Shown: positions 24,773 through 59,663 of the stretch, piece after piece
Layout of the letters: each line of letters opens with the position of its first letter
Numbering within the stretch: position 1 is the first letter of the stretch
Origin: Ptychodera flava
Taxonomy: Eukaryota > Hemichordata > Enteropneusta > Ptychoderidae
Length of the DNA stretch: 64,000 nt
Direction: 5' to 3'
Assembly: GCF_041260155.1 (NCBI RefSeq)
Contig: NC_091933.1
Coordinates: 31,241,933 to 31,305,932, forward strand
Notes under the pieces: generated by a model
Seen by the model: the letters and a program-made list of their open reading frames with translations, nothing else
What the model was told of the DNA's origin: nothing
The model's database searches: none
Position numbers and translations under genes: made by a program

Positions 24773-26200
24773 TCAACTTTTAGCCAAACTCCAATTTAGG
24801 CGTCGCTTCACGTCGTCCTGAACAAGTACTATATCTCCAACCTTGATGGCATTTACAGTTTTTCCGGACAAGTTATGGCTCTCGCGTAGAGCTGGTAAAT
24901 ACTCCGACACCCATCGACGCCAGAATCGCGTGTGAAGTGTAGTTAGCAGAGTATAGCGTTTGTTTAACTCATCGTGGTTGCCATACGTTGGGTCGGAAAG
25001 TTCGTCATCATCAACAGATAGATATGGCAACGTAGTCAAGGGACGACCATGCAGTAGATGAGCTGGAGTTAACGGTATATTGTCTCTAACGTCGGCAGAG
25101 ACGTAAGTTATCGGCCGGTCGTTCAGCATTGCCTCGACTTCAGTTAGCAGGGTGTTCAGCTCATCGTAGGTTACATACGCACGTCCCAGAGTTTTCTTTA
25201 TGGCGTTCTTCGTCAGCCCAATCAATCGCTCCCAAAACCCCCCAAACCATGGGCTCGTTGGGTATGAATTTCCATTCAACTCGTTTATTCACCAAGTAGT
25301 CCTTCATTCAGGCGCGTCGAATAATCGGTTCAATTCGTCCGATGCTGATATGAAGTTAGTCGCGTTGTCCGAGATCATTTTACTAGGAAGTGAACGTCTC
25401 GCTGCAAAGCGACGGAAAGCTTGCAGGAAACCTCTTGTCGATAAGTCAGTGACTAGCTCTAAATGAACCGCGCGTGTTACTGCACAGGTGAATAGACACG
25501 CGTACACCTTTGTGTCACGTACAGTTTTCGTAGATTTGATGTACAACGCTCCAGTAAAGTCTACTCCTGTCACAGTAAACGGTGGTGTAATGTTTACACG
25601 ATCTGTTTGGAGAGGTGCCTGTACTGGATATGTGTACGAAGTTCCGCTTATCTTACGGCATGTGACGCACTTTCTCAGGAGAGACCTCGCAGTATGTCGT
25701 AGTTTCGGGATCCAGAATCGCTGCTGTAAGTTTGTTACAGTTGACTGTACTCCGCGTGAAGAAGTCGTGAATGTGCGTCGAGAATTAAGTGATCGGTAAA
25801 TCGATGATTATTCGGCAACAAAATCGGGAATTTCACATCGTAACCGATAGGCGCGTTCTGTAATCTTCCATCGCATCTCAGTATTCCGCTTTCGTCGGCG
25901 AAAAGTTTCAGCTGTTTCTGTGTTGTAGCAAACTGTCCTTTCTGTTGCACTGAACGTGTGCCGTAAGTCTCTTGTTGGATGTGTTTGATCCAAACGAGTT
26001 CCGCGTGTTGTATTTCATCTGCAGTGATGGGTCCGCGTTTCCGAACAGCTGATTTCTTCAAATTCGATACGAATCTTATGACCAAGGCAGACACGCGAAG
26101 GAGTTTTGGCAGGTTGCTGTATCTGTTCGCGTCCACAATGAATTGTATACCAGTTGCTAGCATTTCGCGTTCCGGTTCGCTGACAATTTTGTTATCTCCT
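24773..26200 (-). CDS. BEL/Pao integrase region, frame-shifted
   Basis: Three overlapping frames together show an HHCC-like start (DAHSRLLHA, CVTCRK), a DDE core (TGVDFTGALYIKS, ISDNATNFI) and the GGFWERLIGLTKNAI segment, then a C-terminal part with VGDIVLVQDD. It inserts the DNA copy into the host genome. Frame breaks lie near 25760, 25310 and 25260; each would be explained by one base. Confidence 0.86.
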
Positions 26201-26212
26201 ATCTGATCTGAG

Positions 26213-28382
26213 TTACAAGGAGATCGTCGTCTCTTGCAGCTGACAGTGAAACGTGGTGTATGGCACTGTCAAACATTCGCTGATTGGCCAGTCGCCGTGG
26301 TGTAACCAAGAGGGTCCATTCCACCAAAGTTTGTTTGTCTCTAGGTTACGCGCAGAAATCCCTCGGGTTAGCAAATCTGCTGGATTTTCCTTTGTAGGAC
26401 AGTATTTAGCGGTACAAGAAATTCCTCTGATTTCCTTGACGCGATTGGCAATAAAGACTGGAAGTTTCTTGTCGCTGTTTAACCAGTGTAGAACTATCTC
26501 GCTGTCTGACCATAAAATACACTGTTGAATACGTAGTTTATCCATAAATGCGTTGCACAAGAACTTGATTAGCCTTGAGCCAACCAAGGCAGCCATCAAC
26601 TCCAACTGAGGTAAAGTTAGTTCTTTGAGAGGCGCAACTCGAGTTTTGGCCATGACGATTGCGGTCTCGTTGCCATGACGAAGGTATGCGACCGCACCAT
26701 ATGCCTTCTTGCTTGCATCGGCAAACACGTGTAAGTCGTAGTCTTGGCTGTCAGGCTGAATTGGAGAATCGAAGTACTGTCGCTTGAATTTCAGCTCTGT
26801 AGTTTTACTGATATCATTCGCTATATCTGTCCACTGTTTACACATTTCGTTACCAAGAGGTTCATCCCAGGCCAGTCCTTTCTTCCATAATTGTTGTATG
26901 AACACCTTTGCCTTGACATGAACTGGAGAGAGGTAGCCAAGAGGGTCGTACAAGCTCGCTGTTGTTCTGACGACTTCGCGTTTCGTGGTGAGACTATCGA
27001 TCGGTTTGTGATCTTTCTTGGCGTACGTTAGTTCATCTGTTTCAGTCAACCAACGGAGTCCAAGTGCGTTTACGTTAGTGTCCGGTTCGAGTTTATTGTC
27101 TCTTTCTGCAAGCACGCGAATATCTTCACAGTTAGACGACCAGCTTCGTAGATTAAATCCGCACGATTCAAACAGGTGGTTTGACTCCTCATAGTATTCG
27201 ACCGCATCTTCGTTACTATCGGTTCCGCTGAGGATATTATCCACGTAAATATTGTTCTCGAGGTCGGTCGAAGTTGGAGTGCGTTCGTGAGATTCTAAGT
27301 GGGTCTTTACAACCGCGTTGAGGATGAATGGGGAGCTGACGGCGCCAAAGAGTATCACCTTGAAACAATACGTTTTGAACAGACTTTCCGGGTTCATTGG
27401 TTCGGATAACCACAAGAACTTTGTAAACTGACGGTCACTTTCATCCAATCGCACGTGTAGAAAGGCCTTTTCGATGTCGCTCGAAAAAGCGATGCGGTTT
27501 ACCCGAAATCGAAGTAGAATTTGCGTTAGGTCGTTCAGTAGAGGTGGGCCCGTTAGTAGGCAATCGTTCAAACTTGGAGAATCGGTCGACTGCTTGCAAC
27601 TACAGTCATAAACAATCCGTATTGGCGTCGTGGCTGAATCTTTCTTGACTGGGTGATGTGGCAGATAGTGGCCGCTGCGACGTGCGCTTTCATCATCTGT
27701 CGTTTCTTCGATGAAATCTCGCGCGCTTTGGTCGGAAATGATTTTGTCATAAGCCTCCAGAATGTCCGGTGTCAGTCTGCGAGCCATAGAACGCGTACGC
27801 ATCTCCGCGATATTGTAGTTTGTAGGTAGGGCCGGGTGGTCTGGTTTCCATGGTAACCGTGCCACATACTTGCCATTTTCAATGCGTAAGTGAGTGTCTC
27901 TGTAGAGTTCGAAGTCATCTTTCGTTTTATTGTTCGCGAGCAGTTCATCTTTGATGCCGATTGTCTCGAGATCCCAATAAACTTTGAGTTGAGACTCTTC
28001 TTCGCAGGTGTCTGTGAGAATGTGTAGAATCGTGGCTGGGTTTTTGGTCGCCTTTCCTGAGTGAATGGGACCGGAAGGAGATATCCGAACTTTGAGGACA
28101 CGGCGGTAGGTCCTGAGCCACGAATCACGCGATCTTCTACAAAATCCCAATAATAGTCCGCACCGATCAACACAGATATCTCGAACGAAGTGGCATCCGA
28201 AACAGGGTGAGCTAGGGTCAATTCTCGTAGGTAGGGTACATTGACGAGCGATCGTGTGACAAAGTTAGTCATTCTTGTGGTGATCTGAGGAACTATGAGC
28301 ACAGAAATGTCTATTTTCTGTCCAGAGAGCGTATTCAGTGTAAGCGTGGTTACATCGATTGATCTTTCGCGGGGTTGATTGT
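26213..28382 (-). CDS. BEL/Pao protease/A17, reverse transcriptase and RNase H, frame-shifted
   Basis: Continues the polyprotein. The first part (to about 28083) has LIVPQITTRM and IGADYYWDFV of the peptidase A17 region. A one-base shift follows, then a long frame with RIVYDCSCKQ, AFSSDIEKAFLHV, the polymerase motif YVDN (NNIYVDNILSG), and RNase H (HVFADASKKAYGAVAYL, TLPQLELMAALVG). It ends near 26213 where another shift separates it from integrase. It copies the element RNA into DNA. Breaks at about 28385, 28083 and 26230 are single-base type. Confidence 0.88.
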
Positions 28383-28384
28383 CA

Positions 28385-29908
28385 CTCGAATGATGTCAGC
28401 CGAATTACTTCAGTGCCTTTAATCTTCAAACCGAGTTTTGTAGCGAAAGTTCTCGTGACGAATGAACGCGTAGCACCTTCGTCGAATAACACCGTAGCGT
28501 CAACTGTTTGGCGTTTCGTAGAGACTGGAACGACGGCTGTTTTGAGAAGGATTGGTCCGTTTCGCGAGTTACTGGCATTGTAGCTCTCCTCTGTCTTGGC
28601 AAATTGAACGTGTGTCTCAGTAGCTGGGGTATTTACTGTTGCCTTCGCAGTTTTATCGGTGTTATTGTCCGTGCGATCTTGATGGAGAGACGTGTGATGT
28701 TTTCTGCGGCATACACGACAACTGAATCTTGATTTGCACTCACTGACTCGGTGCTTTCCCAAGCAATTGAAACAAAGTTTATCGCGTTTCACAATATCAA
28801 GTCGCTTGGCGCGATCTGAGACGACAATGCAGTCGTTGGGAAAATGAGAGTCCTTACAATAGGCACACGCTCTGGATTTCTTGAGTTTAGCGGGAGAAGC
28901 TTTGGCGTGAAATGCGGCAGTCATGGATGGTTTATCGGAGGAACCGCAGTCAAGTTCATCGGTTGAGTATCCAGCCTGTAGTGCGTCGATTTCCTTGTAA
29001 ATCGCTTTCCGTAGATCGGCTAGATTCCATTCGTTGTTACCGTGTTCCCGTGCGATTTGTTTGCGAGTATTTACAGGAAGTTTTTCCAACACTATGGGTA
29101 CAAGTAAATCTCCGTAAGATTCTTCACTTTTCCCAAGAGATTGAAGGCCGCGAATGTAGCTCTCAAGGGTGTCGTAGAAATTTCTGAGACTACTGAGTTC
29201 TCCTGTGGGAGTAGACATGTCCCACAACGCTTTCATGTAGGCGCTTATGATTTTGTGTTTCTGGCCATACCGTTCATCCAAAAGTTGAAGTGCATGTCCG
29301 TAGTTTGAACTTGTGAGAGATAGACCTTCGATGGTCCGAGCTGCCTCACCTTGAAGCTGAGCGCGTAAGTACTGGAATTTCTGTACGTCTCCCAGATTTT
29401 TGTCGTCATTGACAGCAGACTTGAAGGCGTCAAAGAAACTCACCCATTTCAGTATGTCCCCGGAGAAGGTGGGTAGTTGAAGTTTCGGAAGACTAGTGGT
29501 TTTCACAGAAGTAGACTGAGTCGTGGGTAAAGCTCCTCCGTTGTTAGATCTGACTGGTGATGAGCTTTCCGAATTTCTGTCGATAAATCTGCATATCTTA
29601 CGTTTCCTGTCGAACACGTTATGGAGATAGTCGTCGGCCTCCTCGATGACTCCTTCGAGTGCACCCTCGTCAACACTTTCGATTATTTTCAAATCTACTG
29701 ATGCAAGAATATCGTACTTAGAGTTTATCAACTCACTTAGAGTGATGAGATTGTCGAGGGCAGTCGTCTTGTTGGCTTCAGAGTCGAAAGAGGCGATGAG
29801 ATTTTCGGCTTTGTTGAAGAGTTTGGTCAGCGAAGCCCGATGGCCTCTTCGCGTTCCCTTCAGTCTCGTGAGTGGTGTCGATACGGGTTGCTCCGGAGCG
29901 TCTGCCAT
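28385..29908 (-). CDS. BEL/Pao Gag, zinc knuckles and protease start
   Basis: Open from MADAPEQPVSTPLTRLKG (ATG 29906-29908, just after the primer-binding site) for about 508 codons. It shows a DUF1759-like capsid region (LPTFSGDILKWVSFFDAF), Cys/His knuckles (CAYCKDSHFPNDC; CFNCLGKHRVSEC; CRVCRRKHH) and the start of a retroviral-type aspartic protease (ATVLFDEGATRSFV). An upstream Met at 29953 lies inside the LTR and was not used. The frame ends at 28382-28384; the continuation is one frame away, so the break is an indel. Confidence 0.9.
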
Positions 29909-29910
29909 CC

Positions 29911-29924
29911 TGGTCTCGGCACCA
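29911..29924 (-). promoter_or_regulatory. primer-binding site of BEL/Pao
   Basis: TGGTGCCGAGACCA on the minus strand, five bases after the 5' LTR. Its TGG start and position fit a tRNA 3'-end binding site; which tRNA was not determined. Confidence 0.6.
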
Positions 29925-29929
29925 AAAAA

Positions 29930-30211
29930 TGTACGGGATGGGGATGTGAGCAAGGTTCTGGGTCAGTATAAATAACTGGATCGACACCCGAATCAGCGTT
30001 CAACCGCTTTATTGACTAGAACTCAACAACACTAAAACTAGTACTGAACAGTAACATCTAGAACGTGAGAAAAGTATCCATTTTTGGCGGGATACCGCAA
30101 CATCACAAACTCGATGTGATTGGCTAATGAATACTGAAAGCTGATTGGCTATCATAGTTCAAAGTCTGAATCCGCACAACAAGTCCACGAAAATAAACTT
30201 TCATCTCCGAT
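29930..30211 (-). repeat. 5' LTR of the BEL/Pao element
   Basis: 282 bp, nearly identical to 24240-24521. On the minus strand it ends in CCCGTACA and lies upstream of gag. It contains a TATTTATA-like promoter motif, the reverse complement of the TATAAATA near 29968. Confidence 0.93.
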
Positions 30212-30367
30212 ATCAACATTTTCTGGATCTTGGAATATTATTTCGTTCGTTTTTACAAAGAGTAGTGGTCTTTGGTATTGAAATATCGACTGATTACAGT
30301 AATTGGAAGGCTAATTTCCTGACGGGCAGTGACGGGCAGTGACGGGCAGTAATTAGTAGGACCCGTC

Positions 30368-30492
30368 ACAGTCGTTTGGGGAGCTGTTCAGCGCTGGGAC
30401 TATTCGCCCCATAGACGAGTAGCAAGAAATTTCTTGCTACTCGTCTATGGGGGCGAATAGTCCCAGCGCTGAACAGCTCCCCAAACGACTGT
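30368..30492. mobile_element. near-perfect palindromic element with 9-bp target duplication
   Basis: Two 62-63-bp arms meet without a loop at AAGAAATTTCTT, differing by one G. Ends are ACAGTCGTTTGGGG and CCCCAAACGACTGT. GGACCCGTC flanks at 30359-30367 and 30493-30501. Confidence 0.92.
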
Positions 30493-30776
30493 GGACCCGT
30501 CCTAGACTACAACATTCAGGAACATATGAAAGAAAACAATTACCTATGTCCAGGTCGAGATAGATTGCAGATGTCATGTCTCAGCGCTGTGACGAACACA
30601 CAAATACTACGACAAAACTCCATTGCCAGAGAGCAACCAGGCCTCGCTGGACTAGGGGTACGTGTTTACACGAAAGCAACTTCTGGTGTATTTTGCAGCC
30701 GCGCCTGTACACAAGGAATTATATTGTACATGTATCTTTTAGCAGCAGCTACAACCAGTGTTTGTTAATCCTTGTA

Positions 30777-30848
30777 TCGTTGAACTGTAAAGGTATTTTT
30801 GCCTTACCACAATTCGTTGAACTGTACAGGTATTTTTGCCTTACCACA
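30777..30848 (+). repeat. two-copy direct repeat
   Basis: CGTTGAACTGTAAAGGTATT followed by TTTGCCTTACCAC occurs twice, about 36 bp apart, with one substitution. Confidence 0.75.
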
Positions 30849-31552
30849 CTTCTTAAGTGTGTTGTTGCCCAATAAACATTATTTTAGATCTCCCATTTTC
30901 TATCACAGGAGATGATAGGACTGACCCTGTAGAGATGACTGTGTGAGGTCGAGGTTGAGCAGATTTACGAGTGTGCGCATGAGTGTTATGACGTCAAAAG
31001 GCCTGCGCATTGTGGTAGAACTCTAAGTTGAGGCTTGACCTTAGCTTATAAAGCAATGGACTTGTCGAAATAGCGGGGAGGGGGCCCTTGGAAGATTTCG
31101 GGGGGGGGGGGATTCCGAGAGGGTGCCTTGATAAAAAATTCTACAGACATACCTGACAGATGAACAAGCCAAACTTATATTTTGATGTTGTATGCGCTGA
31201 AAAAGTAAAAAAGACTTATTTTTGCTAAAACTTTCCTCAATGCAACTTCAACCACTCTTACAGGATCAAAGTTTATTACTAGAGAAACAAAGTACCTGAC
31301 AATTACCTATGTTTGAAGTTCAAAATGGCCTCAAATCCCAGTGTTTACTCTCTGGAAAAAACTAAAAGAGTTGTAAGTTTGGGAGTCAAAATATCTGTCC
31401 CTGAGGTGCATTCTACCTTGAACGACAGAGATTCTACAACTTTCCAAAATTGTAGCACTGCACCTAAATAATAATAATGTGGTCATGGTTACAGGAGTAA
31501 TTTTTTGCAGAGAACTGATACCAAACACTCCTGACAAATGGACTGATGACAC

Positions 31553-31726
31553 TAGCTGTGGGTCCATAGATGTTGGTGTTTTCGGATGGGATTTCTCTCT
31601 TTTATAGGCTGGTTTGACTTTTACGTTATTTTTTGTGGTGGTGGGGTTGAAAACGCAAGAGTTAAAACCAGCCATTAAAAGGCAGAAATCCTGTCCGAAA
31701 ATACTACAGCTATGGACCCACAGCTA
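31553..31726. mobile_element. MITE with 9-bp target duplication
   Basis: Termini TAGCTGTGGGTCCATAG and CTATGGACCCACAGCTA, with a second inverted block TTTTCGGATGGGATTTCT / AGAAATCCTGTCCGAAAA. TGATGACAC flanks both ends (31544-31552 and 31727-31735). A Mutator-like origin fits the 9-bp duplication. Confidence 0.92.
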
Positions 31727-31975
31727 TGATGACACATACGGAGACACAAGACATTGTCACACAGCTACATGAAGTGCTGCCTTGCCATACAGGCCAATTA
31801 ACATAGAAGTCTACATACTTTTGAACAGTAATATTTTAATACTTCAGTTGTACAGTATATTTCAATTACAGAAGTTACATTGTAAAAAGACAAGGCAGAT
31901 ATAAATACACTTTAATATTTTGTGCAATTTTAAGCAAAGTTGGTGATGACTTTCCTCGGCACTTTCATACTGGAG

Positions 31976-31981
31976 TTTATT
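31976..31981 (-). promoter_or_regulatory. possible polyadenylation signal of the ACAD9-type gene
   Basis: AATAAA on the minus strand about 760 nt after the stop codon, in unique AT-rich DNA. No canonical AATAAA was noticed closer to the stop, so this is the best candidate by position only. Confidence 0.3.
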
Positions 31982-32737
31982 CCACATTTCGCAAACAAGA
32001 TAAAGAAAATAAAACAAGTCACGTTTTGCATTGTATCAAGAGTGAGGAAACAAAATTGTAAAAAGAAAGCACTTTCTTCTATAGGCTGTTGTTTGCTTGT
32101 GATGCTTACACAAACACTCAAAACTGTTGTTGTCCAGTTAAAGATGCTATTATTTTGAAAATGTGGGTAGCTGTGTTCATAAAACTGTACGAGCTACCAT
32201 ATCCTTTCAGACAATTATTGACTGGTATCCTGGACAAGCCAGTTCAGAGTACAAAAGTACCTGATGCCTTATCACATGATAAATAAAATAGCTACCGAGG
32301 GCTTTTGTTTAACATCTATATCTTTCCAAGTTTCAGGAACTTTTTAAAAAATATTTTGATTCACTCAACAATGGCTGAGGTTCATTTATAATTCAGGGGA
32401 TTGTATATAGTGTTCTACACTAGTGGTGCGAATCTTCTAGCTTAGGGAACAAATAATAAATAGATACCCTCTGGACCATTTGATACTTTTTGCAATAATC
32501 TTTATGAAACTTCTTGCATTGTAATTAACAGTGTGTGTTACAGCAACTGATAGAGAGAACTTTGGGTGCTTGTGGATCAGCAGACTACAAACATCAGTAA
32601 GATAACTTCTGATTTAAGATAGGTTCCTCTGCTTTCGATATTCAGATCGATCATAATTGTAATGTCATCATATTTTGGTGCCAACATGGTACAGGTCTAT
32701 CACTGAGAATGCAGGGTTCACAATATTTACAACGGAT

Positions 32738-56727
<23,990 letters not shown>

Positions 56728-56729
56728 GT

Positions 56730-59306
56730 TAAGACTAGACTCGATTGCTACTAATTAACGTATGTTTTAAAGAAAAAGAATCCGATGTGGCGTTTCTGCG
56801 TGACCGGACTGCTCTCTTGCCTCTTGCGAACAGCCGTACTCTTGCGGTCGGTACATTCGGCAGTTGCGTAAATACCCTTTACCCTTTGAACTTGTCACAG
56901 TTCGCGTCTGAACATTTCTTTCCTCCAATGAGAGAATGACGTCATTGTACACTTTCACCGCCGCGGTACTTTCTCAATAAAGTATAATTAATTAGGATAA
57001 ACAACTCTTCAAGATTTTAAGGTAATCTGATGTCTTTGTGAAAAAAATAAAATTTGCAAGGGCTTGGGAAATATGTAGCTTATAAATGGACATTCTTTCT
57101 AATATTATCGCTTATTCGACATTTCGTACTACTACCAGTGAACAATAATAAACCAGTGTGTAGAGGGATTGTGAATAAACTTATTGGCCTAAATCCTCCA
57201 CATCTTACCCCAAACTTGAACTTGTATCCGAATTTCTGAAGTACTTCTAAGCAACAGAAGAGTGACATTTTGTTAAGTTTCTTTTCATAATTACTAAGTT
57301 TTGTTTTGTTTTGTTTTTTCTCATCGTTGAGTAGATTTTGGTATCCTTCAAGTAGTCTGAGTATTAACGTATTGAGATGCATTGCATCACGCAGAATGAA
57401 TTGAAGTCTTTCATGGAAATCGTTCTTCACCTTATTCCATATATTGAATACTCCACCCACCTGTGCATTGGATGGGGTTGATAGGCATGATGTGTGATTG
57501 AGGAACCGTGATTATGTAGTGCAAGATCCAATGTACATAGTGCAAGATAGGTCTCATATCTCTGGATTTACAAGCTAGTACAATAGCCATTAATGCACTT
57601 TACCAGACTTTACATTGCTGATAGACTTTGAGCATTGCCGATAGATAGCCATGCAGATCACAAATTCCTTAAAAGTGCAACATTCATGTAATCTGGTATT
57701 CATAACGTAACTGTGGCATGTTCAATCGCTTGTTGGACCGTATGGAACTCACAGATGGATATCTGGTTTTTGTCCTTGCTTATGCTGCTACATGTATTTG
57801 GTGATAAATTGCAGACTTAAGCTTGATCTAGCAATGTGTTATTGCTGTTGTTTAAATTCGATATATGGTTACACTCCTTCCTGTAACACTGGGCAATGTT
57901 CAAGCTACAACACAGGTGCTTCGAATACCTACCCCGTACTTACAACTACCGAAGCCCGATCACTATGGGGCTCCTCTGCGTGTGTTTCAACGATATCAAT
58001 ATGATTGATGATACAACAGCAACAACTTAGGCTGCATGTCACAAACAATCGGGAGAGGAGCTAGAAGGAATTCAGAGGGGATTTGAAATTTCTGGAGGAT
58101 AGCAGAGTTAGATTTTTAGGTTGGCACTTGGTATTTGGTGCGGGGTCTGAAAATATTTGGGTTCCCTTTTTTTTACATTTTCAGATTCCACAGTTTGCTA
58201 GGTAACTCTAATGGCAATGATAATTAACACATTCTGTACATCGCAGGCTGTCCATGACTGAGGTGAATTATTTTGTTGTATTGGTATGTAAGCATTGTAT
58301 AGTTAAAAAAATTAGTCATGCCTTCATAAAAAAATACTGATCTCGAAAAAAGAGGCAGAAGTAGGAAGCAGACTTCAATATTCAGAACCAGTGAAAGAGA
58401 CCATAGCTGTAACACATTTTACAAGTATTTTGTTGTGTTGGTACGGTGTCTTGTTACTCCTTCCAAAAGCGCGCCAGAACTCTAACAGCTTGTCAACACA
58501 GCCTATACAGGACGCAGTTCTATAATTGTTGTCAATTGAATTTAAAGACGTATCTTCCATACTTTTGTTGCATAAACCAGAGTTTCTTGTTCTACTCCCT
58601 GTAGCATTATTGAAACACTTAGTATTCACTTCCAAAATTAACACAATGATACTGCTGTATATTCATATTCATGATGCGTTAACAAGCTTAAATCATCTCA
58701 ACACGATTTAAAAATGAAGTCATATTAATCTCACAGATATTTCATGTTTGTACGATATCAGGCATTTACCAGGCAATACAGGGAATATGCAAATGTATTT
58801 ATTGGAGAGAATTTTCAAAAGTATTCAACAGTGTTATACTTTATTTATCGGAGACCATTAAAATCTACCAAACTGCCTTCCTAATCATCTACAATCTGCC
58901 ATCGGTATCTAAAATTGCTTATCAGATATCCACATTTCAGAAAGTATGATTCTCATTCCTCTTTTCAAGACATTATTTTGTCCCAGTCATGGTCATGGTT
59001 CGGTTTTCTCTGTTGTTTTGTAAGGATGAGTCATGGCAGATTGCAGTTTTCTCCGTGTAACAATAACATTCTAACCATGCTGAAATACCCATGTATTCAC
59101 TTTGTCGAACGCTGCCTATAAAACATATACATTTTCATTGGTGACATGTGACAGGGACAGTGACTGCCATTTCGGAGATATTTTCTGTTCTTTCGTCAAC
59201 AGTTTATTGTTTACTACTTAAAACAAGTATTTGGCTCGAAAACAGTTGGTATTATACACAGTGTTATTGTAATATTGATATTTCAATTAATGGCTAGACT
59301 GAAATG
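56730..59306. other. 5' flank of the ACAD9-type gene and beyond, no gene recognised
   Basis: 56730-56960 is comparatively CpG-containing and should hold the promoter, but no TATA box or start site could be fixed. From 57000 on the DNA is AT-rich with no exon chain recognised. Confidence 0.4.
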
Positions 59307-59663
59307 TAAGGCAGAAAGCGCCTCGGGGACAGATAGTCGGACTCTCAAATTTATACAATTCTTTTCTGATCTACCACTTGTGGGGGCTCATTTTAAAGCT
59401 CTTGGAAAAAGAAAAACTTTCACCGGCCATTTTTCTAATATCTAAAATTTATTTTTCCCTCATAGAGTTAACACAGGAATGGCGGCCATTTTGAATTTCA
59501 AATATCGCAAAAATGTTAGGTAATTTGTTTAGCTAGTTTTAAACTTTGAACGGTGATCCTCGATTTTTATTGTTGATTCGGAAAGAGAATGGTTAAAAGT
59601 TTCATTAAGGAAAGTTTGAGCAAAAGTTTAAGCCTTTCACTTTCGAGGCGCATACTACCTTAA
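59307..59663. mobile_element. dispersed MITE-like repeat, copy 2
   Basis: Ends TAAGGCAGAAAGCGCCTCG and CGAGGCGCATACTACCTTA are inverted repeats. Body matches 37655-38012. No coding. Confidence 0.8.

Larger units (their letters stand above)
24240..30211 (-). mobile_element. BEL/Pao LTR retrotransposon, full length, minus strand
   Basis: The element is 5,972 bp with two 282-bp LTRs differing at about two positions, a 6-bp target duplication ATCAAC, a primer-binding site, a purine tract, gag with zinc knuckles, protease, reverse transcriptase/RNase H and integrase. Domain order and the YVDN polymerase motif place it in BEL/Pao. It is inserted in a repeat whose empty-site copy is at 23990-24060. 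Few LTR differences imply recent insertion, yet the reading frame is interrupted at about six places. Confidence 0.96.
30860..32737. other. 3' flank of the ACAD9-type gene
   Basis: No coding exon beyond exon 15 is seen. It contains a poly-G run near 31100-31112, the MITE at 31553-31726 and a possible polyadenylation signal at 31976. Confidence 0.45.

Noticed and set aside
25200..29975. Plus-strand open frames of up to 109 codons
   Set aside because: They are antisense shadows of the BEL/Pao gag-pol.
57080..57460. Minus-strand frame of 126 codons
   Set aside because: AT-biased composition, no motif, no flanking exon found.
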